This document shows positions 18,112-26,952 of a stretch of DNA of 64,000 nucleotides, one piece after another. The stretch is from Stakelama sediminis (lineage in GTDB: Bacteria > Pseudomonadota > Alphaproteobacteria > Sphingomonadales > Sphingomonadaceae). Numbering within the stretch: position 1 is the first letter of the stretch; each line of letters opens with the position of its first letter. The notes beneath the pieces are model-generated. The model worked only from the letters and a program-made list of their open reading frames with translations. It was not told the DNA's origin and ran no database searches. The stretch spans positions 109,501-173,500 of the forward strand of contig NZ_JACIJI010000005.1 of NCBI RefSeq assembly GCF_014199335.1, given 5' to 3'. Position numbers and translations under genes: made by a program.

Positions 18112-18320
18112 ATGCATTCGGGAAAAGGACAACATTCCACTTAACCTCTGGGTGAGAAATCGCCTGCGGGATCACCTTCGGGGGGTCCTCACACTTGTCG
18201 GCAGGAAGAGGGGACCCGCACCGGGACCACCACCGCCACCGATAAGGCGCGTCCGTGTGGACCGGACGCGAAGGGTTGGGGGGGATGCCTCTTCTCCAGT
18301 TGTACTCCTTATGGGTGGAG
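18112..18320 (+). ncRNA. candidate retron msr-msd RNA (ends not fixed)
   Basis: About 200 nt of non-coding, strongly structured sequence between the promoter and the first ORF, the usual place of a retron template RNA. Visible stems are GGTGA/TCACC (18151-18155 with 18172-18176), an 8-bp stem 18183-18190 with 18210-18217, and a perfect 8-bp hairpin CGCGTCCG/CGGACGCG (18248-18255 with 18263-18270). A possible a1/a2 closing stem is 18135-18143 with 18312-18320, nine pairs including three G-U. The branching G and the msd end cannot be set from sequence alone. Confidence 0.5.
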
Positions 18321-18397
18321 CTGGTCACATTTCCGTGGCGAGCCTTAAGGAGTAAAATCTATGAGTGAAACACTCGAACCGGATGCTGAGAAGAGGC
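18287..18397 (+). promoter_or_regulatory. nested RNA structure burying the RBS of the small ORF
   Basis: The Shine-Dalgarno AAGGAG (18347-18352) lies wholly inside a perfect 9-bp stem, TACTCCTTA (18303-18311) with TAAGGAGTA (18346-18354). An outer 10-bp stem, GCCTCTTCTC (18287-18296) with GAGAAGAGGC (18388-18397), encloses that hairpin and the start codon at 18361. Translation of the small ORF should be low unless the fold is opened. The inner 5' arm abuts the proposed msr-msd 3' end, so RNA processing or reverse transcription could open it. Confidence 0.6.
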
Positions 18398-18537
18398 GTG
18401 CAAAGTCACGCCGAAACGATATGTCGCTTAGGCGAGTATTGTTGCGGCCGAGTACCTGGAAGGCGCTGACGCTTGCTTTGAACTTTTGTTTGAAGCTGGC
18501 TCATTTGGCCGCGAAGGCATGGGAAATGATTATGTAA
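18361..18537 (+). CDS. 58-residue toxin-like small protein of the retron cassette
   Basis: Short ORF with a strong but sequestered ribosome-binding site (AAGGAG, 8 bases before ATG). The N-terminal half is highly charged (EPDAEKRRAKSRRND); the C-terminal half from LRRVLL onward is hydrophobic or amphipathic (WKALTLALNFCLKLAHLAAK), like small membrane-acting toxins. It is first in a row with the XRE and reverse transcriptase genes, 48 bases before the XRE start. I know no named family for it. The toxin role is inferred from size, hydropathy, buried RBS and placement in a retron, where an effector gene is expected. Confidence 0.6.
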   Translation: MSETLEPDAEKRRAKSRRNDMSLRRVLLRPSTWKALTLALNFCLKLAHLAAKAWEMIM

Positions 18538-18585
18538 GTTCCCCTTAATTCCTCACCAGCAAAAGGGGTTTGTTGGAGGTTTATT

Positions 18586-18921
18586 ATGTATGACAGGGCG
18601 CTTAAAACAATTCGCCAATATCACCGACTTTCGCAGTCGGATTTGGCTGAACAAATTGGTATATCTCGCTCCTACTTGAATGAGATCGAGCGAGACAGGA
18701 AGGAACCAAGTTTAGATATTTTAGGAAGGTACGCGAAGAGATTTGACGTCCCACTTTCCTCGATTATGCTCTTTGCAGAGCAGAGCGATCAATCAGGCTT
18801 TGATAAAGCTCGAGTATATTTTGCCGATAAGGTGCTAAAAATGCTCGAATGGGTAGCTGAGGCAGAAGAAGATGAGCACCAAATCCCCCAAAGAAAAAGC
18901 ACTCGTTCGCATCCCAATTGA
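18586..18921 (+). CDS. XRE-family helix-turn-helix protein of the retron cassette
   Basis: A 111-residue regulator with an XRE/Cro HTH at residues 6-60 (TIRQYHRLSQSDLAEQIGIS and RSYLNEIERDRKEPSLDIL). The remaining 50 residues are helical and acidic, with no other domain evident. GGAGG lies 7 bases before the ATG. A 6-bp hairpin CCCCTT/AAGGGG (18541-18546 with 18563-18568) followed by TTT separates it from the small ORF and may act as a partial terminator. Its 3' end overlaps the reverse transcriptase gene by 50 bases. Likely roles are autorepressor or antitoxin; some published retron types carry an HTH gene beside the RT. Confidence 0.85.
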   Translation: MYDRALKTIRQYHRLSQSDLAEQIGISRSYLNEIERDRKEPSLDILGRYAKRFDVPLSSIMLFAEQSDQSGFDKARVYFADKVLKMLEWVAEAEEDEHQIPQRKSTRSHPN

Positions 18922-19822
18922 GCGATGCCATCTGTATAAGATTGGCTCTCCCCACGCGCTCGCAAAGCGCTTGGGCTGGGACTTGAATAAGCTTGACGAT
19001 TTGGCGGCTTATGGTGGCTATAAGGTCTATAAGCACAAGTATACGGGAAGGACTATTGAGGAGCCGGGTGCCGCTCTTCAGAGTCTTCACCGTCAATTGC
19101 ATAGATATTTATCTCGGATCGAAGTGCCTCCTTATTTGCACTCTGCGGTAAAAGGGCGATCTTACTTATCTAATGCACGCGCACACGTGGGTGATGGGCG
19201 AATAATAAAAATCGATATCGCTAAGTTCTATCAGTCGGTTCCGCAGCACCGAGTAATGCATTTTTTTCGTGACCGAATGAAATGTGCTCCTGATGTCTCA
19301 GGGCTTCTGGCGGCACTAATTTGCTATGACGGACATTTAGCCACTGGTAGTGCAATAAGTCCACTTATATCATTTTATGCATTCGAGAGTTTATTCGATG
19401 ATCTAGCAAATATTGCTTGCAAATATGACCTCGAAATAACTTGCTACGTTGATGATATAACAATGTCTGGAAAGCGCGCTAGCTTTAAAGTTTTGCACGA
19501 AGTTAGGCGTACTATTTTTCGCGCCGGTTTGCGCGCTCACAAAGACCATGCCTTTGCATACAATTCGCCGGGTATCGTGACTGGCGTAGTCGTGACGGGA
19601 CAGGGGATTAGCTTGCCATTTGAGCGATGGAAAAAGATCAAAAATCAAATACGACTTCTTGAGGCTTGCGAGATAAGGGATGATAAGCTGGAGATATTCC
19701 CTAGCTTGGTTTCAAGGTTGTATGAGGCGGCCCAAATCGACCCTGCTTGTCGTTCCAAGGCAGAGTATTATCATGCGGCATGGCGAAAACTAAAATACGA
19801 AAAAATGGCTAGAGCGGCGTAG
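18872..19822 (+). CDS. retron-type reverse transcriptase
   Basis: A 316-residue reverse transcriptase that should copy part of the upstream RNA into msDNA. Retron hallmarks are present: NARAH (NAxxH, residues 101-105) and VTG (236-238). The polymerase core shows motif A IKIDIAKFYQSV with catalytic Asp115, motif B TGSAISPLIS (158-167), and YVDD (192-195). No extra domain is fused at either end. The start overlaps the XRE gene, so the two are coupled. Base composition is far lower in G+C than the flanks (20 of 60 in 19381-19440), a sign of transfer. Confidence 0.92.
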   Translation: MSTKSPKEKALVRIPIERCHLYKIGSPHALAKRLGWDLNKLDDLAAYGGYKVYKHKYTGRTIEEPGAALQSLHRQLHRYLSRIEVPPYLHSAVKGRSYLSNARAHVGDGRIIKIDIAKFYQSVPQHRVMHFFRDRMKCAPDVSGLLAALICYDGHLATGSAISPLISFYAFESLFDDLANIACKYDLEITCYVDDITMSGKRASFKVLHEVRRTIFRAGLRAHKDHAFAYNSPGIVTGVVVTGQGISLPFERWKKIKNQIRLLEACEIRDDKLEIFPSLVSRLYEAAQIDPACRSKAEYYHAAWRKLKYEKMARAA

Positions 19823-19867
19823 TATATTGGTACGATTAACGATCTGACGTAATTTATTTCATTGTAA

Positions 19868-20104
19868 CTACCGAGGGTACCATCCCTTCGCATTCCTCTT
19901 TGGAAGAGAAATGTTGCGATCCGACAAAAACTTTTCAAACCGCAGCTCGTAATGGGGAGCAAAGCCATCCCAATTGCCTTCGAAGCACGGCTTGCACAAA
20001 GTCATTTGGTAATGAGGAAGTGTTTTGCCTTCGTATCGTCCGGCTCCCATCTGAATGCTGCTTCCACATAGATCACAGTTAAACATCGGCGTTGGTTTAT
20101 TCAT
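19868..20104 (-). CDS. small zinc-ribbon-like protein
   Basis: A 78-residue protein with two CxxC pairs, CDLCG near residue 9 and CKPC near residue 37, suggesting a single zinc site. The C terminus is basic (LPKRNAKGWYPR). The chosen ATG at 20104 has AAGGGG upstream; codons further upstream in the frame look like random sequence. It converges with the retron RT gene. No function is known to me, and whether it belongs to the retron island or the core genome is unclear. Confidence 0.6.
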   Translation of the reverse strand: MNKPTPMFNCDLCGSSIQMGAGRYEGKTLPHYQMTLCKPCFEGNWDGFAPHYELRFEKFLSDRNISLPKRNAKGWYPR

Positions 20105-20138
20105 TTCTGTTGCCCCTTGTTGTGCGCACGTGAATTGA

Positions 20139-23111
20139 TCACTCCGCCGCCACGCTCTCCTTCCCCTTTGCCAGCAACGGCGCGAGATACGTACCCGTAA
20201 AGCTCCGCTCGCTCGCGGCAATATCCTCCGGCGTTCCCGTGGCGATCACTTCGCCGCCCTTGACGCCGCCTTCCGGCCCCAGGTCCAGAATCCAGTCCGC
20301 CGTTTTAATCACATCTAGGTTGTGCTCGATGACGACCACCGTATTGCCCTGCTCGACGAGTGCGTGGAGCACTTCGAGCAGTTTGCGGACGTCTTCGAAA
20401 TGCAGGCCGGTGGTCGGCTCGTCGAGGATGTAGAGGGTGTTGCCGGTGGCGCGGCGGCTGAGTTCCTTGGCGAGCTTGACGCGCTGCGCCTCTCCGCCCG
20501 ACAGGGTGGTGGCCTGTTGCCCGACCTTGACATAGCCCAGCCCGACTTCGGCCAGCATCGCCATCTTGTCGCGGATCGGCGGCACCGCCTTGAAGAACTC
20601 GACCGCGTCCTCGACCGTCATGTTCAGCACATCGGCGATCGAATGCCCCTTGAAATTCACCTCCAGCGTTTCGCGGTTGTAGCGCGCGCCGTGGCAGACA
20701 TCGCATTCGACATAGACGTCGGGCAGGAAGTGCATTTCGATCTTCAGCACGCCATCGCCCTGACACGCTTCGCAACGGCCGCCCTTTACGTTGAAGCTGA
20801 ACCGGCCGGGCTTGTAGCCGCGCGCCTGCGCCTCCGGCAGGCCGGCGAACCAGTCGCGGATATTGGTGAAGGCGCCGGTATAGGTGGCGGGGTTGGAACG
20901 CGGCGTGCGGCCGATGGGCGACTGGTCGATGTCGATGACCTTGTCGAGATGCTGCAAGCCGGTGATCTTGTCATGCTTGCCCGCAAGGATGCGCGCGCCG
21001 TTCAGTTGGCGGGCGGCGGCGGCGTAGAGCGTGTCGAGGGTGAAGCTGGACTTGCCCGACCCCGATACGCCGGTGACGCAGGTGAAGGTGCCGAGCGGGA
21101 TGCCGGCGGTGACGTTTTGCAGGTTGTTGGCGCGCGCGCCGTGGACGGTGAGTTTCTTGCCAGAGCCTTTACGCCGTTTGGCGGGGACGGGGATACGCCG
21201 TGTACCGTTCAGATAATCGGCGGTGACGCTGCCCTTTGTCTTCAGCACCTGTTTCAGCGTGCCCTTTGCCACCACGTCGCCGCCATGGACGCCCGCGCCC
21301 GGACCCATGTCGATGATATAGTCGGCGGTGCGGATCGCGTCCTCATCATGTTCGACGACGAGCACGGTGTTGCCGAGGTCGCGCAGGCGTTTGAGCGTGG
21401 CGAGCAGCATGTCGTTGTCGCGCTGATGCAGGCCGATACTGGGTTCGTCGAGGACGTAGAGCACGCCCGACAGGCCGGAGCCGATCTGGCTGGCGAGGCG
21501 GATACGCTGCGACTCGCCGCCCGACAGCGTGCCCGACGTGCGGTCGAGGTTGAGATAATCCAGCCCGACATTGTTGAGGAAGCCGATGCGTTCGAGGATT
21601 TCCTTCAGGATCGGGGTGGCGATTTCCTTTTGCTGCGCGGTCAGCGTGTCGGGCAGCGCCCGGAAAAAGGCGAGCGCGTCGACCACCGACAGGCGGGTGG
21701 CATGCGCAATGTCGTCGCCGCCGATCTTCACCGCCAGCGCTTCGGGTTTGAGGCGCGCGCCGCCGCAGGTCTCACACGGATGCGCGGCCTGATATTTGGC
21801 AAGCTCCTCACGCATCCACGCGCTTTCGGTCTTCATCAACCGGCGGTTGAGATTGCCGAGCACGCCCTCGAACGGTTTCTTCACGTCATAGGATTTGCGG
21901 CCGTCGACAAAGGTCAGCGTGACGGGCTTGCCGCGCGTGCCGGTGAGGATCATCTCACGGATATCTTCCGGCAGTTCCTCCCACGGGGTTTCGAGGCTGA
22001 AGCCGAATTCGCGGGCGAGCGAGCCGAGCACCTGCATATAATAGGGGGAAGGCGGGTTGGACTTCGCCCAGGGGACGATGGCGCCTTTCTTGAGGCTGAG
22101 CGCCGGGTTGGGGACGACGAGATCGCGGTCGAACTCCAGCCGCTCGCCCAGCCCGTCGCACGCCGGACACGCGCCCTGCGGTGCGTTGAAGCTGAACAGG
22201 CGCGGCTCGATTTCGGGGATGGTGAAGCCGGAAACGGGGCAGGCGAAACGTTCGCTGAAAACGATGCGGTTGTCGGGGACGCCCGCGCCCTTCATCGCGC
22301 CGCCGGTGATGTTCTTGCCCGTCACTCCAGCGGAAGCCACCGCGCCATCGCCTGCGACCCCAGCTTTCGCTGGGGTGACGTCTGCTACATCGGTATCGGC
22401 GAGGTCGACATAGGCGAGGCCGTCGGCGAGTTTGAGCGCGGTTTCGAAACTGTCGGCCAGCCGCGTGGCGATGTCTTCGCGCACGACGAGGCGGTCGACG
22501 ACGACCTCGATGTCATGCTTGTATTTCTTGTCGAGCGCGGGGGCTTCCTCGATCAGATAGGTCTCGCCGTCGATGCGCACGCGCTGAAACCCCGCCTTCT
22601 GCCACTCGGCGAGTTCCTTGCGATACTCGCCCTTGCGCCCGCGCACGACGGGGGCGAGGAGGTAGAGGCGCGTCCCCTCCGGCAAAGCCAGCACGCGATC
22701 GACCATCTGGCTGACCGTCTGCGCGCTGATGGGCAGGCCGGTGGCGGGTGAATAGGGGATGCCGACGCGCGCCCATAACAGGCGCATATAGTCGTAGATT
22801 TCGGTGACGGTGGCGACGGTCGAGCGCGGGTTGCGGCTGGTCGTCTTCTGCTCGATGGAGATGGCGGGGGACAGCCCCTCGATATGCTCGACATCGGGCT
22901 TTTGCATCATTTCGAGGAACTGGCGCGCATAGGCCGACAGCGATTCGACATAGCGGCGCTGCCCCTCGGCATAGATGGTGTCGAAGGCGAGGGACGACTT
23001 GCCGCTGCCCGACAGGCCGGTGATGACCGTCAGCGTGTCGCGCGGAATGTCGATGTCCACGCCCTTCAGATTATGCTCACGCGCGCCGCGAACGCTTATG
23101 TGAGTCAGCAT
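20139..23111 (-). CDS. uvrA: excinuclease ABC subunit A
   Basis: DNA-damage sensor ATPase of nucleotide excision repair, acting with UvrB. The 990-residue product has both ABC units: Walker [15 protein letters not shown] and [14 protein letters not shown], signature motifs [12 protein letters not shown] and [12 protein letters not shown], plus zinc-binding cysteine pairs (CPACDG, CETCGG, CEACQG, CDVCHG). It starts at the ATG at 23111. Residues about 244-264 are an insertion encoded by a palindromic repeat in the UvrB-facing region. A LexA box lies 46 bp upstream, so damage induction is likely. The gene is flanked by defence modules on both sides. Confidence 0.96.
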   Translation of the reverse strand: MLTHISVRGAREHNLKGVDIDIPRDTLTVITGLSGSGKSSLAFDTIYAEGQRRYVESLSAYARQFLEMMQKPDVEHIEGLSPAISIEQKTTSRNPRSTVATVTEIYDYMRLLWARVGIPYSPATGLPISAQTVSQMVDRVLALPEGTRLYLLAPVVRGRKGEYRKELAEWQKAGFQRVRIDGETYLIEEAPALDKKYKHDIEVVVDRLVVREDIATRLADSFETALKLADGLAYVDLADTDVADVTPAKAGVAGDGAVASAGVTGKNITGGAMKGAGVPDNRIVFSERFACPVSGFTIPEIEPRLFSFNAPQGACPACDGLGERLEFDRDLVVPNPALSLKKGAIVPWAKSNPPSPYYMQVLGSLAREFGFSLETPWEELPEDIREMILTGTRGKPVTLTFVDGRKSYDVKKPFEGVLGNLNRRLMKTESAWMREELAKYQAAHPCETCGGARLKPEALAVKIGGDDIAHATRLSVVDALAFFRALPDTLTAQQKEIATPILKEILERIGFLNNVGLDYLNLDRTSGTLSGGESQRIRLASQIGSGLSGVLYVLDEPSIGLHQRDNDMLLATLKRLRDLGNTVLVVEHDEDAIRTADYIIDMGPGAGVHGGDVVAKGTLKQVLKTKGSVTADYLNGTRRIPVPAKRRKGSGKKLTVHGARANNLQNVTAGIPLGTFTCVTGVSGSGKSSFTLDTLYAAAARQLNGARILAGKHDKITGLQHLDKVIDIDQSPIGRTPRSNPATYTGAFTNIRDWFAGLPEAQARGYKPGRFSFNVKGGRCEACQGDGVLKIEMHFLPDVYVECDVCHGARYNRETLEVNFKGHSIADVLNMTVEDAVEFFKAVPPIRDKMAMLAEVGLGYVKVGQQATTLSGGEAQRVKLAKELSRRATGNTLYILDEPTTGLHFEDVRKLLEVLHALVEQGNTVVVIEHNLDVIKTADWILDLGPEGGVKGGEVIATGTPEDIAASERSFTGTYLAPLLAKGKESVAAE
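22321..22379 (-). repeat. palindromic repeat embedded in the uvrA reading frame
   Basis: A 17-bp arm at 22321-22337 is the near-complement of 22363-22379 (two mismatches). The 3' half also contains the hairpin CCCCAGC-TTTC-GCTGGGG. The sequence resembles an intergenic palindromic repeat of sphingomonads, but here it is translated in frame in uvrA (minus strand: [13 protein letters not shown] and onwards). Confidence 0.7.
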
Positions 23112-23156
23112 CCGGAACACCGATGCTTTTTAATGGTGGTGAGTGCCATGCCGGTT

Positions 23157-23171
23157 GTTCTATCTCTGTTC
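23157..23171 (-). promoter_or_regulatory. LexA (SOS) box of uvrA
   Basis: GTTC-TATCTCT-GTTC on the plus strand, that is GAAC-N7-GAAC in the direction of uvrA. This is the direct-repeat SOS box of Alphaproteobacteria, and uvrA is a common SOS gene in that class. It lies 46 bp before the uvrA ATG. Confidence 0.75.
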
Positions 23172-23182
23172 TTATGGAGATG

Positions 23183-23452
23183 CTAGGCCGTAAACCCATA
23201 AACGGCACCGTCGAGGCGTTCAAAGGGCGAACAGATCGGGCCGAACGACGCGCGGCAAAGGCTCTTTGCCTTTGCAAGCGGCGTTCGGTTCGAGATGGAA
23301 GCCATTTGGACGTCCCTGCGGGATTTGGCCAAAACGGCCCGGTGCGGCGTCGAAAAGTCTGGAAATATTGACATATTCCTGCGTCTTTTCTCCTTGCACC
23401 ACGCCATTTTGGCTCAAACCTCGACGATGCCGTTTATGGGTTTACGGCCTAG
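23183..23452. mobile_element. 270-bp MITE-like element with 34-bp terminal inverted repeats
   Basis: Arms at 23183-23216 and 23419-23452 are inverted copies with one mismatch in 34 bp; the outer 25 bp are identical. The 202-bp interior is non-coding as far as I can see and holds nested palindromes (GGCAAAG/CTTTGCC inside CCGAACG/CGTTCGG). The outer 24 bp recur alone at 41430-41453. No transposase gene or clear target duplication is visible. It fills most of the 450-bp gap between uvrA and the restriction gene. Confidence 0.6.
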
Positions 23453-23562
23453 AGGGGAGATAGGAATAGCGCAGGCCGGATGCGAGGGTTCCGGAATGAA
23501 GGTATTTTCGGTTGGCGAGACGGGTGGTGCGCGGCTAGCAATAGGGTAAGGGGAAGTATTCG

Positions 23563-26500
23563 TTGGATATCGAAACATTTATCGCGCGCTGGCAGCATAA
23601 TGAGGGCGGGGCGGAGCGTGCCAATTTCCCGCTTTTCCTGACCGAGCTGGCGCAGCTGCTCGACCTGCCGCAGCCCGACCCCGCCGACGCGACGCACGAA
23701 CATAATGATTATGTTTTCGAGCGTGCCGTCACCTTCAAGGATGAAAAGGGCAAGACCGGGCACGGTCGTATCGACCTGTATAAACGCGGCTGTTTCGTGC
23801 TGGAGGCGAAGCAGAGCCGCGAGCGGGGCGGGCGCAAGGAAGTGGCGCTTTCCGCGACACAGGCGGCGCTGCCTGGCATGGATGCGGGCGGCGCGCGGGG
23901 CCGGCGCAGCGCCAATCGCGGCTGGGACGTGCTGATGCGCAACGCGCGCGAACAGGCCGAGCAATATGCCCGCGCGCTGCCCGCCGATCATGTCTGGCCG
24001 CCGTTCATCCTGGTCTGCGATGTCGGCCATGCGATCGAGGTGTTCGCCGATTTTTCGGGGCAGGGGCGCAATTACCGGCAATTCCCCGATCGCGGCGGGT
24101 TTCGCATCTATCTGGAGGATCTGCGCGATCCCGCGATACGCGACCGGTTGCGCGCGATCTGGCTCGATCCGCACAGCCTGGACCCGGCGAAAAAGGCGGC
24201 GGAGGTCACGCGCGACATCGCACGGCGGCTGGCGAGCGTGTCGAAGCGGCTGGAGGAGGACGGTCAGCCAGCCGAACGCGTCGCGCATTTCCTGATGCGC
24301 GTGCTGTTCACGATGTTCGCCGAAGATACCGGCCTGTTGACGCGCGGCAGCTTTACCGACGTGCTGGGCGAGGCGCGCACGCATCCCGAAGGCTTTGCCC
24401 CGATGCTCGAAGAGCTGTGGGCGAAGATGGACAAGGGCGGATATTCGACGACGCTGCGCGAGAAAGTGCGGCATTTCAACGGGGGATTGTTCGAGGAGCG
24501 GACGGCGATCCCGATGCAGCGCGACGAGATCGGCGAATTGTACGAAGCAGCCAAACATGTCTGGACCGAGGTTGAGCCCGCGATTTTCGGGACGTTGCTC
24601 GAACAGGCGCTCGACAAGGATGAACGCAAGCGGCTGGGCGCGCATTATACGCCGCGCGCCTATGTCGAGCGGCTGGTCAACGCCACGCTGATCGACCCGT
24701 TACAGGCCGAATGGGAAGGCGCGGTGCTGGGCACTGTCGAGCGTGAGCGCGAAGGCGGCGATACGGCGGCAGCGATCAAGGCGGTGCATGATTTTCATGT
24801 AAAACTTGCCACGACGCGCGTGCTCGACCCGGCGTGCGGGACGGGAAATTTCCTCTATGTCGCGCTGGAATTGATGAAGCGGCTGGAAGGCGACGTGCTC
24901 GAAGTGCTCGCCGATCTGGGCGGGCAGGAGGCGCTGGCGCTGGAAACCTCCACCGTGCATCCGCGCAACTTTTTGGGGCTGGAGCTGAACCCGCGCGCGG
25001 CGGCGATCGCCGAACTGGTACTGTGGCTGGGCTATCTGCAATGGCAGATGCGCAACGGCACCAGCATTTCGGACCCGGTGCTTGAAAAGCTGTCGAACAT
25101 CACCGCGATGGATGCGGTGCTGGCGCATGGGGAAGAGCGGCCGAAGGCCGACGGCAGCGGCACCGAACTGCCCAACCCCAAACGGCCCGACTGGCCGCAG
25201 GCGGACTATATCGTCGGCAACCCGCCGTTTATCGGGGCCAAGTGGTTCCGGTCACGACTGGGAGACGCTTATGCGGAGGCGCTGTGGAAGGCGCATCCGA
25301 AGATCAACAAATCCGCCGATTTCGTGATGTATTGGTGGGACCATGCCGCCGAGATGCTGGTGCGCAAGGGCAGTGCGCTAAAACGGTTCGGCTTCGTCAC
25401 CACCAATTCGATCACGCAGGAATTCAGCCGCCGGGTCATCGCCAGGCGGCTCGACGCGCGGCCGCCGATCAGTCTGATCATGGCGATCCCCGATCACCCC
25501 TGGACGAAGGCGACGAAGGACGCGGCGGCGGTGCGGATCGCGATGACCGTCGCGGAGGTTGGGAAAGCGGAAGGAAGCCTTCTGAAAACCGTCGCTGAGC
25601 ACGACCTTGATAGCGATACTCCAGAATTGCACTTTGAGCAGATAATCGGGACTATTCATTCTGATTTGACGGTTGGAGCTAACGTTACCCAAGCATCTAG
25701 TCTTTTGGCGAACCAATGGCTCAGCTCGCCGGGGGTCAAGTTGCACGGGGCCGGATTCATCATTTCACCCGCTGAAGCAGAACAGCTCGGTCTTAAAACG
25801 AGGGAAGGCGCTGACCGTCATATCCGCGCCTATAGACACGGCAGGGACATCACTGGACGACCGAGGGGCGTTCTGGTGATCGACTTATTTGGGCTCGATG
25901 AAACCACTGTAAGACGAGCTTACCCCGAAATCTATCAACATTTGCTGACCACGGTTAAGCCAGAGCGTGATAAAAACAATCGCGAAACATATCGGAATAA
26001 CTGGTGGATATTTGGAGAAGCTAGATCTGAGTTGCGTCCATCGCTCCGAGGGATAGAACGCTATATCGTCACTCCGGTAACGACGAAATTCAGGAATTTC
26101 GTTTTTCTAAGTGCGAATATTTTACCAGATGATGCGCTTATGACAGTATCGGTTGATGATGCGTGGGTGCTAGGTGCTTTATCATCGAGAAGTCATCTAG
26201 CTTGGGTGTTTGCAAACGCTGGCTTGATCGGGGTAGCGAACTTTGACGCAGGTCATCGCTATCTTAAAGGTAGTTGCTTCGACCCCTTCCCCTTCCCCGA
26301 CGCGAGCGACGCGCAGAAGCAGACCATCGGCGACCTTGCCGAGGAGCTCGACGCGACGCGCAAGGTGGTGCTGGCCGAGCATGGCGACCTGACGCTGACC
26401 GGCCTCTATAATCTTCGCGAAAAGCTGGTGAAGGGGGAGGCCTTCACTGAAGCCGAGCAGGACCAGCGCACGCGCGGGCGGGTCGATATCATCGCCGAAC

Positions 26501-26952
26501 TGCACGACCGGATCGATGATGCGGTCGCCGATGCCTATGGCTGGCCGCGCGACCTGACCGACGAGCAGATCGTCGAGCGGCTGGTCGCGCTCAATGCCGA
26601 GCGCCATGCCGAGGAACAGGCGGGCAAGGTCCGCTGGCTGCGCCCCGACTATCAAATCCCCAAGGCCGGGCTGACGCAGATCGCGCCCGCCGCGAAGGCC
26701 GAACAGATCGAGGCGATGCTTCCGCAAGCCAAGACGAAAAAGCCCGCCTTCCCCCGCGACGCGATCGGCCAGACCGCCGCGGTCATCGCCGACCTGCGCG
26801 GGGGCGAGGCGCTGACCGCCGAAGCGATCGCGCGACGGTATTCGCAGGGCCGCAAGGTCGAGAAGCGCGTGGCGGCGACGCTCGACGCGCTGGTCCGGCT
26901 TGGCCATGTCGTGCACGATGACGACGGATACCGATTGAGGAAGGCGGCATGA
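23563..26952 (+). CDS. MmeI-type (type IIG/IIL) restriction-methylation enzyme
   Basis: Single-chain nuclease-methyltransferase of 1129 residues. An N-terminal PD-(D/E)xK site is seen as D71, E81 and K83 (GRIDLYKRGCFVLEAK), the same spacing as in MmeI. The adenine-methyltransferase domain has motif I DPACGTGNF (about 421) and motif IV NPPF (553-556). The region from about 667 to 905 is the expected target-recognition part, and its DNA is much richer in A+T than the flanks. The start is TTG with AAGGGGAAG upstream. It overlaps the Mrr-like gene by 4 bases (ATGA), so the two are coupled. Confidence 0.9.
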   Translation: MDIETFIARWQHNEGGAERANFPLFLTELAQLLDLPQPDPADATHEHNDYVFERAVTFKDEKGKTGHGRIDLYKRGCFVLEAKQSRERGGRKEVALSATQAALPGMDAGGARGRRSANRGWDVLMRNAREQAEQYARALPADHVWPPFILVCDVGHAIEVFADFSGQGRNYRQFPDRGGFRIYLEDLRDPAIRDRLRAIWLDPHSLDPAKKAAEVTRDIARRLASVSKRLEEDGQPAERVAHFLMRVLFTMFAEDTGLLTRGSFTDVLGEARTHPEGFAPMLEELWAKMDKGGYSTTLREKVRHFNGGLFEERTAIPMQRDEIGELYEAAKHVWTEVEPAIFGTLLEQALDKDERKRLGAHYTPRAYVERLVNATLIDPLQAEWEGAVLGTVEREREGGDTAAAIKAVHDFHVKLATTRVLDPACGTGNFLYVALELMKRLEGDVLEVLADLGGQEALALETSTVHPRNFLGLELNPRAAAIAELVLWLGYLQWQMRNGTSISDPVLEKLSNITAMDAVLAHGEERPKADGSGTELPNPKRPDWPQADYIVGNPPFIGAKWFRSRLGDAYAEALWKAHPKINKSADFVMYWWDHAAEMLVRKGSALKRFGFVTTNSITQEFSRRVIARRLDARPPISLIMAIPDHPWTKATKDAAAVRIAMTVAEVGKAEGSLLKTVAEHDLDSDTPELHFEQIIGTIHSDLTVGANVTQASSLLANQWLSSPGVKLHGAGFIISPAEAEQLGLKTREGADRHIRAYRHGRDITGRPRGVLVIDLFGLDETTVRRAYPEIYQHLLTTVKPERDKNNRETYRNNWWIFGEARSELRPSLRGIERYIVTPVTTKFRNFVFLSANILPDDALMTVSVDDAWVLGALSSRSHLAWVFANAGLIGVANFDAGHRYLKGSCFDPFPFPDASDAQKQTIGDLAEELDATRKVVLAEHGDLTLTGLYNLREKLVKGEAFTEAEQDQRTRGRVDIIAELHDRIDDAVADAYGWPRDLTDEQIVERLVALNAERHAEEQAGKVRWLRPDYQIPKAGLTQIAPAAKAEQIEAMLPQAKTKKPAFPRDAIGQTAAVIADLRGGEALTAEAIARRYSQGRKVEKRVAATLDALVRLGHVVHDDDGYRLRKAA

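Noticed and set aside
18303..18354. SD-masking hairpin considered as an ordinary terminator
   Set aside because: It contains the ribosome-binding site of the next ORF, has no T-run, and fits translational control better.
18112..19822. Reverse transcriptase considered as group II intron or DGR type
   Set aside because: NAxxH and VTG motifs, small size, no maturase/endonuclease domain and no variable-repeat pair point to a retron.
20322..22751. Long open frame antisense to uvrA
   Set aside because: uvrA is certain on the other strand; the antisense product has no domain and is a composition effect.
23183..23452. MITE-like element considered as an insertion sequence with a transposase
   Set aside because: The interior holds no frame with a DDE or other transposase motif and is only about 200 bp.
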